Shown here piece after piece: positions 59,018 through 64,000 of a stretch of 64,000 nt of DNA (the first letter of the stretch is position 1; every line of letters begins with the position of its first letter). Under the pieces are notes generated by a model. It did not search any database. It saw only the letters and a list, made by a program, of their open reading frames with translations, and was not told the origin of the DNA. Where the stretch lies: assembly GCF_932276165.1 (NCBI RefSeq), contig NC_064008.1, positions 749,001 through 813,000 on the forward strand. Direction: 5' to 3'. The DNA is from Plutella xylostella (taxonomy: Eukaryota; Arthropoda; Insecta; Lepidoptera; Plutellidae). The translations under genes were made by a program, and so were the position numbers.

Positions 59018-59757
59018 CCTATAATAATAATAATAATAATAATGCGGCAGGGCAGCTTGTGGCGAGCTGTTGGGCATTAGCGACCCCACCCACCCGATGC
59101 CGGGGAGAACCCCTGTTCCTCATCTCTGGCTTGCCTTTATTGGTTGGCCAGAGTGAACACTGACGAGGAACAGGATCTCCCACCTCTTGCTTGCCTTCAT
59201 TGGCTGGCTTGAGTGGTGTACCGCTAGAGCAGCAATGCTCGGGGAAGAATGTATTACCCAGTAAGGTGCTTGTAGGGATCTTGACCGATAACGCGATTGT
59301 CCTGAGAGCCGTGGAATACCTCTCCATCCTTAGCACCTCATGCCATGTTGCCCCCTTGTTGCTACGTCACTGTAATGTGCTAGCGACTGTTTTGGGGGGC
59401 CCATTTACTGTGTGTGCGAGTCACCCCCTGCCTTTTTATCCGTGTGTGAAGCATATAGGTCAGGCAGGGGCCATAGTCCTTCCATAGTCCCAGTTACCCA
59501 GTCCATTTAACACCCCCTTCCATAACCCTGTATTAGTTTTCTCCATATCCTACAATAGTCCTGCACTAACCGGGGATTTTCCTTGGGTTTACTCTATAGT
59601 CTGCACAGGGAAAATCGTCGGTTAGTGTCACATTTCATATAGATTAATGTTGTCAAACGGGCCTCTACATGTTGGCTTCGGCCCCATGCACGCCTTCCAA
59701 ATGCCCGGGACCCCATGGTCCCGAGACGGTAACGACACAACATAATAATAATAATAA
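59018..59757. mobile_element. GC-rich insert bounded by (TAA)n, possibly a Dong/R4-type fragment
   Basis: (TAA)n tracts lie at 59018-59041 and 59742-59757. The 700 bp between is GC-rich and differs from its surroundings; no ORF is convincing. Dong elements insert in TAA repeats, hence the suggestion. CGACGATTTTCC-like inverted blocks (TAACCGGGGATTTTCC and GGAAAATCGTCGGTTA, 59569-59619) are present. Confidence 0.4.
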
Positions 59758-60314
59758 AGTTCTTTATTTACAGGTAAGACCCATTAAAATACAAATACAA
59801 TATAGTAATAGTAAAATTAAATTAAATTATATATAATATGTTGCCTATAACTAATCTAATCTATGAAGCTAAGATTAGTTAGAATTTGCCATTCTCATTA
59901 TAATGGGGGGTGGGGGGTAGACTTGTGAGACACAACGGGGGCAGCGACGTCCACTCTGAAAGAAACAATTATTAATGATGCCTGTTTCACAATGACTGGA
60001 TATAGACATTATTCAGACATTGTGAAACAGACCTTTAGTATTTTAAATCCTTAACCACAATTCATACTTTTCTGAAATCAAATGTCGGTAAGTAATTTGT
60101 AGAATTTTATACTTAAATGCGTAGTAAAATTGGGTTTTGTATAGTTTTAGCATCGCTAGTAACATTATTATAAAAGCTATGATATATACAATTTAAGACA
60201 ATTTATTTGATGCAAGGTAAAAACAAGGCACCATTTTAATTAACTACTTTATTACCCGACTATGGCGAAGCGAAAAGGAGGGTTATGATTTTGACCGGTA
60301 TGTAGGTATTTTAC
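59758..60314. other. Old repeats before the divergent gene pair
   Basis: 59758-59970 resembles a LINE 3' UTR (GGGGGGTGGGGGGTAGAC). A 60-bp palindrome GCCTGTTTCACAATG...CATTGTGAAACAG lies at 59977-60036. 60240-60300 is an RTE-like edge (TTACCCGACTATGGCGAAGC). Confidence 0.45.
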
Positions 60315-60382
60315 CTCTTGCGGCTTCTGCCCAAGCACTACAGCCATGACGGCAAAAAGCGACGAAACCATCGCAATTTCAT
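60315..60382 (-). pseudogene. Broken first exon of a sixth peptide gene
   Basis: On the minus strand an ATGAAATTG at 60382 is out of frame with the signal-peptide sense by one base. A second ATG at 60371 opens MVSSLFAVMAVVLGQKPQE up to a GTAAAA donor at 60314. It is the reverse partner of gene D, 351 bp away between ATGs. A TE edge begins only about ten bases past the donor, and no further exon is seen. Most likely a relic. Confidence 0.6.
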
Positions 60383-60722
60383 TTAATTATTTTTTTGTAG
60401 TTGAATGAATGCAGAATGATTTTTAATCTACACGCTTGTTTAAATTTAAGTGTAGTTAATTGAATTAGTAGACACTTAGGTATTTATAATAGTCTTTATG
60501 TAAACTATAATTAAGATAAATCGATAACAAGAAAGCATAAAATTACTTACCTGTTTATGTACAGTATTATAATGACATAATTTGAAACAATTGGCCAAAC
60601 ATGTTTCCAGAAATCTAATTACACGTACAATTTAAACATAATGTTTGCATGAAAATTGAAAATTACCTTTATAAGTTCATGGGATAATGTTACTTTATTC
60701 AGTCAACTGAAGTGTTTTAAAA
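60383..60722. promoter_or_regulatory. Bidirectional upstream region, with core promoter of gene D
   Basis: TATAAG at 60670-60675 and TCAGT at 60699-60703 (A 31 nt from the TATA start), followed by CAACTGAAG. The rest matches the upstream region of gene C closely. Confidence 0.6.
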
Positions 60723-63115
60723 ATGAAACTGTTAGTATTTCTGTCTTTTCTTTTAGCCGGAATGGCGGTGGTGTTTGGACAGGAGGATGAAGAGGTGAGT
60801 TCACATGATAATTATCATCTTATCATCATCACAAGAATAGCTAGTGAGCTAGTAATTAAGCAGCGGGATTATAAATTATACAAATATACAACAATTTTCA
60901 TGAGTCGAAACTTCAATTCATAAATATTTTAGTGTTTTAGAGCGGTGGTAGCTCAGTCGGGTAAGCGCCCGCTTCTCACGCCAGAGATGCGGGTTCGAAT
61001 CCCGGCGCTGACATGTACCAATGAGTTCTTTTCTGAATTTACGTACAATGTATACCATCGCTCTTACGGCGAAGGAAAACATCGTGAGGAAACCGCATAT
61101 CTAGATAGCACACCTAGATATGTGAACCCACCAACCCGCAGTGGACCAGCGTGGTGGGAAATGGTCCAAGCTTAGGAAGGCAGTTTAGACCTTGGGGATA
61201 TGCACAAAGGTTCCATTCGAGAGAGCCAGGTGCAGGTACTGTTACCCCCACAGAGAATAGAATAGAATTATGTAGTCAATATAACCTTTATGGTGCCAAA
61301 TATTATTATTATGACACACACACACTCTTGCGGGGTAGGCAGAGGTGCATTGCTGCACCCACTTTTCGCCAGAGTGTTCTGTTAGTCCCAATGTAATAGG
61401 GGGCGGGCTTATTGCCATTTTTACGGGCACATCCAAGACCTAAGAACAAATATCTGTGTTTAAACAAATATCTGCCCCAGCCGGGAATCGAACCCGGGAC
61501 CTTCGGCTCAGTAGTCAGGGTCACTAACCACTACGCCATTCGGTCGTATTATTGTTATACAATCTTATACTTATTCATCTTAAATTTTAACTTCGTATCT
61601 ACGTCAATATACGGTTGTGTCCAAGGGGACACATCCACACCCATTTTTTATGAATATATAGAATAGTAAGTAGTAAGAATATATGGTTACACTTTAATAT
61701 TGATATAGACTTACATTTTTGATAATTGAAATTTATTTTAATAGTATATGTAGTATACATAAATTTATTGTGACTCCTGACCCCGAGAGGTATATGAATA
61801 CACTGTTATTTAAAAAAAAAAGGAAAGTTTTAACTACTGAACTGTTTTGTCACTTTCTGGCAAAGAACAAATTGCTTAAGGGATAGGTACTCTATAAAAC
61901 TTTAAAGGAATAACAGGGATACTCCATAAAACTTTTAATATACCTACTTAGGTATTTTTAAACAATATAATATATATATTTTTTTCAATGTCCTACTCAT
62001 AGCACGCCAGGTGTCAGGAGGTTATATTTCCCAGCATGAAAACTATAATAATAATAATCATTTACTTCAGGTATTTCAAGAAGATACCAACATGTGCGAA
62101 TGTCCCTTAAAACTGAAGTATCAACCACGATGGTTTGTTCCTACCATTGGTGAGTAAATAAATCAATAAATAAATATGTGGGGACATCTCACACACGGCC
62201 ATCCGACCCCAAGCTAGGCAGAACCTGTGTTATGGGTGTCGGACAGCTGATATATCTACACAAATACATAAATAGATAGATACTAAATATAAATATCAAC
62301 ACCCAAGACCCGAGTACAAATATCTGTATTTAAACAAATATCTGCCCCAGCCGGGAATCGAACCCGGGACCTTCAGCTCAGTAGTCAGGGCCACTAACCA
62401 CTGCGCCATTCGGTCGTCAGTACAGGCAACCAAAGACATATATGTGTGCCACCCCAGCGCTAACAGTTTAACCCTTATTTTAAAACAAAGACTAAAGATG
62501 GTTCTAGTTTAAACTCGGCTTTAGGCTACTGATTTACTTACCTATATGAAATCTCTGGATTATAAAGACAAGTGTTCTAAACCAGAACTATCTTAAGTCT
62601 ACTATTTGTAATAAGGGGCTTAAAGTTTATGGTCCTCTGATGAGTTATACGTTATGTGTAACGTATACGTGAGTTAGGCCCTGTTTCACAATGTCTCATT
62701 AGTGGCTACCTGTGAGGTAAAATGTATGCTGTCACTGTCAAAAAAATAATAACAGAGAGTGACAGTATGTCTTTATCTCACAGGTAGCCGCTATCCAGAC
62801 ATTGTGAAACAGGGCCTTAATCTACAGAAAGTGTTTGTATATACCTATCGATGAAATATTGTTTCATTGCATTGATTTCTGAGCTGTTTGTCAACAACAT
62901 GCTAAGTAGAAGATGATGTTAAGAAAAAACCGAGATATTTTGATGATGATGACGGACGTTAAGTATAATATTAAGTGTAATAGTTTTTGTTAATAATATA
63001 GGCATTTTTTTATCAACATTACCTATATATGTTTTTGGTATGTAAAGGGTATTTGGCCATTATATACTTTAATTTAATCACTGTGTTTCTTTTTACAGTT
63101 GGATATGATTTATGA
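60723..63115 (+). CDS. Small secreted peptide gene D (three exons)
   Basis: Exon 1 (60723-60794) encodes MKLLVFLSFLLAGMAVVFGQ plus EDEE, donor GTGAGT. Exon 2 (62071-62149) follows TTACTTCAG and encodes VFQEDTNMCECPLKLKYQPR then WFVPTI plus one base. Exon 3 (63099-63115), 17 nt after TTTTTACAG, encodes VGYDL and a TGA; the split first codon restores frame. AATAAA is at 63176. The product is 55 residues: signal peptide about 19, mature part acidic then basic, with a CxC pair that gene C lacks. Exon phases, the FVP..GYD end and intron homology show it is the paralogue of gene C. The introns hold three SINEs and a MITE. Function unknown; host-defence peptide is one guess. Confidence 0.78.
60942..61268 (+). 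mobile_element. tRNA-derived SINE
   Basis: Head with A box TAGCTCAGTCGG (60949-60960) and B box GGGTTCGAATCCC (60991-61003), then a tRNA-unrelated body and an AATAGAATAGAATT tail. It is an RNA polymerase III retroposon in intron 1 of gene D, not a tRNA gene: the stem pairing is incomplete and it is followed by a repeat body. Confidence 0.8.
61300..61547 (-). mobile_element. tRNA-derived SINE, second family, copy 1
   Basis: Minus strand: ACGACCGAATGGCGTAGTGG head, B box GGGTTCGATTCCC (61495-61483), TATTTGTTTAAACACAGATA body and an (AAT)n-type tail near 61300. Confidence 0.75.
61548..62070. other. Remainder of intron 1 of gene D
   Basis: AT-rich; no feature apart from short A and TA runs. Confidence 0.4.
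62155..62417 (-). mobile_element. tRNA-derived SINE, second family, copy 2
   Basis: Full head at 62417 with B box at 62365-62353 and tail AATAAATCAATAAATAAATA at about 62156. It begins only about seven bases after the exon 2 donor of gene D. Confidence 0.8.
62677..62816. mobile_element. Foldback MITE GGCCCTGTTTCACAATGTCT, TTA TSD
   Basis: 140-bp palindrome in intron 2 of gene D, with TTA on both sides. The orthologous intron of gene C (about 54028) has the empty site GGGACTTAATC. Confidence 0.75.
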
Positions 63116-63260
63116 ATAATCAAAGTTTGGTATAAAAAGGAAGAAGCAATTTTTGCCATTCATAAAGTGTTTTTGAATAAAATACTTAACCACACATAAC
63201 AATATCGTTTTTTAATTATATTTTGTAGATCTCTAAAGTCTGTTTTTTAATCTCTGATAA

Positions 63261-64000
63261 GTACCTCACTTAATCGCGGGACAACCGACTGTTGATGAAC
63301 CGTTCAGAATCTGTCAATTAATCACTAATGGCAAAGACATCTGTAATGCGTTTAGTGATTTTTTTAAGAGCGTGTTCGGTGACCCATCGGATAATACCGT
63401 ACCTTTGACTGAGACTGTAGACTGTCATGAATCGTTATCCCGACTGAGAATTTCGGCAGCATCAGTGGAGAAATCTCTTGGTGCACTAGATACAAATAAA
63501 GGTGCAGGCAGTGATGGTATTCCTTCTATTTTCTGGGCTAAATGTGCAACTTCACTTTCAAAGCCCATAGCATTGATTTTTAATCGCTCTCTGGAAGACG
63601 GCATATTCCCTCACATATGGAAATCGGCACATATAGTGCCTATACATAAGAAAGGGTCCAGATTGCCAGTTGAACATTATAGGGGCATTTCCATTTTAAA
63701 TACTGTTGGTAAGATTTTTGAAAAAGAAGTGTACAATGCTATTTACCCCGTTATTTCACGCCATATCCCGGAACAACAACACGGCTTCTTACGGAAACGT
63801 TCAACGGTCACCAACCTAGCGTCATTCAGCAACTTTCTACTTAATAACATGGATCACGGTGGACAGGTTGATGTGATCTACACCGACTTCGAAAAAGCTT
63901 TCGATCGTGTGGATCACACCATCCTTCTTCACAAACTACGGATGCTAGGGATCCATGGCGATCTGTTACGATGGGTAAAATCATACCTGACGAATCGTTC
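63261..64000 (+). CDS. LINE reverse transcriptase, partial, runs off the window
   Basis: The frame is open from just after a stop at 63258 to the last base, without an ATG at its head. It encodes a Jockey/CR1-type RT: LDTNKGAGSDGIPSIFWAK, SAHIVPIHKKGSRLPVEHYR, EQQHGFLRKRSTVTNLASFS, YTDFEKAFDRVDHTILLHKL. The endonuclease and N-terminus are missing, so it is a 5'-truncated insertion about 80 bp beyond the gene D poly(A) signal. The catalytic YxDD box lies beyond the window. Confidence 0.8.

Noticed and set aside
60942..61015. Possible tRNA gene
   Set aside because: A and B boxes are present, but the cloverleaf is incomplete and a repeat body with tail follows; it is a SINE head. The same applies to 61483-61547, 62353-62417 and 46944-47010.

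Overview
The window looks like nuclear DNA of a moth or butterfly (Lepidoptera). It is AT-rich and has spliced genes with short exons, AATAAA polyadenylation signals, tRNA-derived SINEs, CR1/Zenon-like and RTE-like LINEs, BEL and Ty3 LTR elements, a DIRS element and many TAA-flanked MITEs. The species cannot be told from the sequence. There is no prokaryotic operon structure, rRNA gene, CRISPR array or functional tRNA gene. Most of the 64 kb is mobile DNA, often nested two or three deep.

Layout. 1-23.3 kb is a mobile-element complex: two arms of one inverted duplication (1-1895 and about 7718-23257). A BEL/Pao-like LTR element without pol (2144-7402) lies between them. The right arm has been split by a Ty3-type element with 73-bp LTRs (7762-12689), an mdg1/412-like Ty3 element (13022-19163, minus strand) and a 5'-truncated LINE (20378-22928). 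23.5-25.5 kb holds MITEs and no recognisable gene.

25.7-43.5 kb and 51-63 kb carry the only likely host genes, a dispersed cluster of very small secreted-peptide genes. They share a TATA box, an initiator and 5' leader (TCAGT-CAACTGAAG), and a signal-peptide exon of the MKLxVF...MAVVFGQ type, but their mature parts differ. Five first exons are visible: 25773(-), 26492(+), 31807(+), 51183(+), 60723(+). A sixth, damaged one lies at 60371-60382(-). Two pairs are head to head. The genes at 26492 and 31807 are tandem duplicates whose mature region is built from 27-nt microexons at a 161-bp period, each adding one DLTT[V/E]GTKQ nonapeptide. The genes at 51183 and 60723 are paralogues with three exons; both end in FVPxx-[VF]GYD[LI], and the last coding exon is only 17 nt.

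The second tandem copy (31322-43715) has been enlarged by an endonuclease-type LINE (32087-35366) and by a structurally complete DIRS-like tyrosine-recombinase retrotransposon (37152-42347). The latter ends 12 bp before the last exon. 43.9-51 kb is a graveyard of LINE, Helitron and MITE fragments with a degenerate THAP-domain gene (46650-47230). 54.3-60.3 kb is MITEs plus a 5'-truncated LINE with a long open RT frame (56656-59016). The window ends inside another LINE RT (63261-64000).

Main message: a peptide gene family keeps promoter and signal exon constant while its mature part changes through microexon duplication, frameshifts and repeat insertion. The transposons show several unusual intermediates. 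All homology statements come from reading motifs; no database search was possible.
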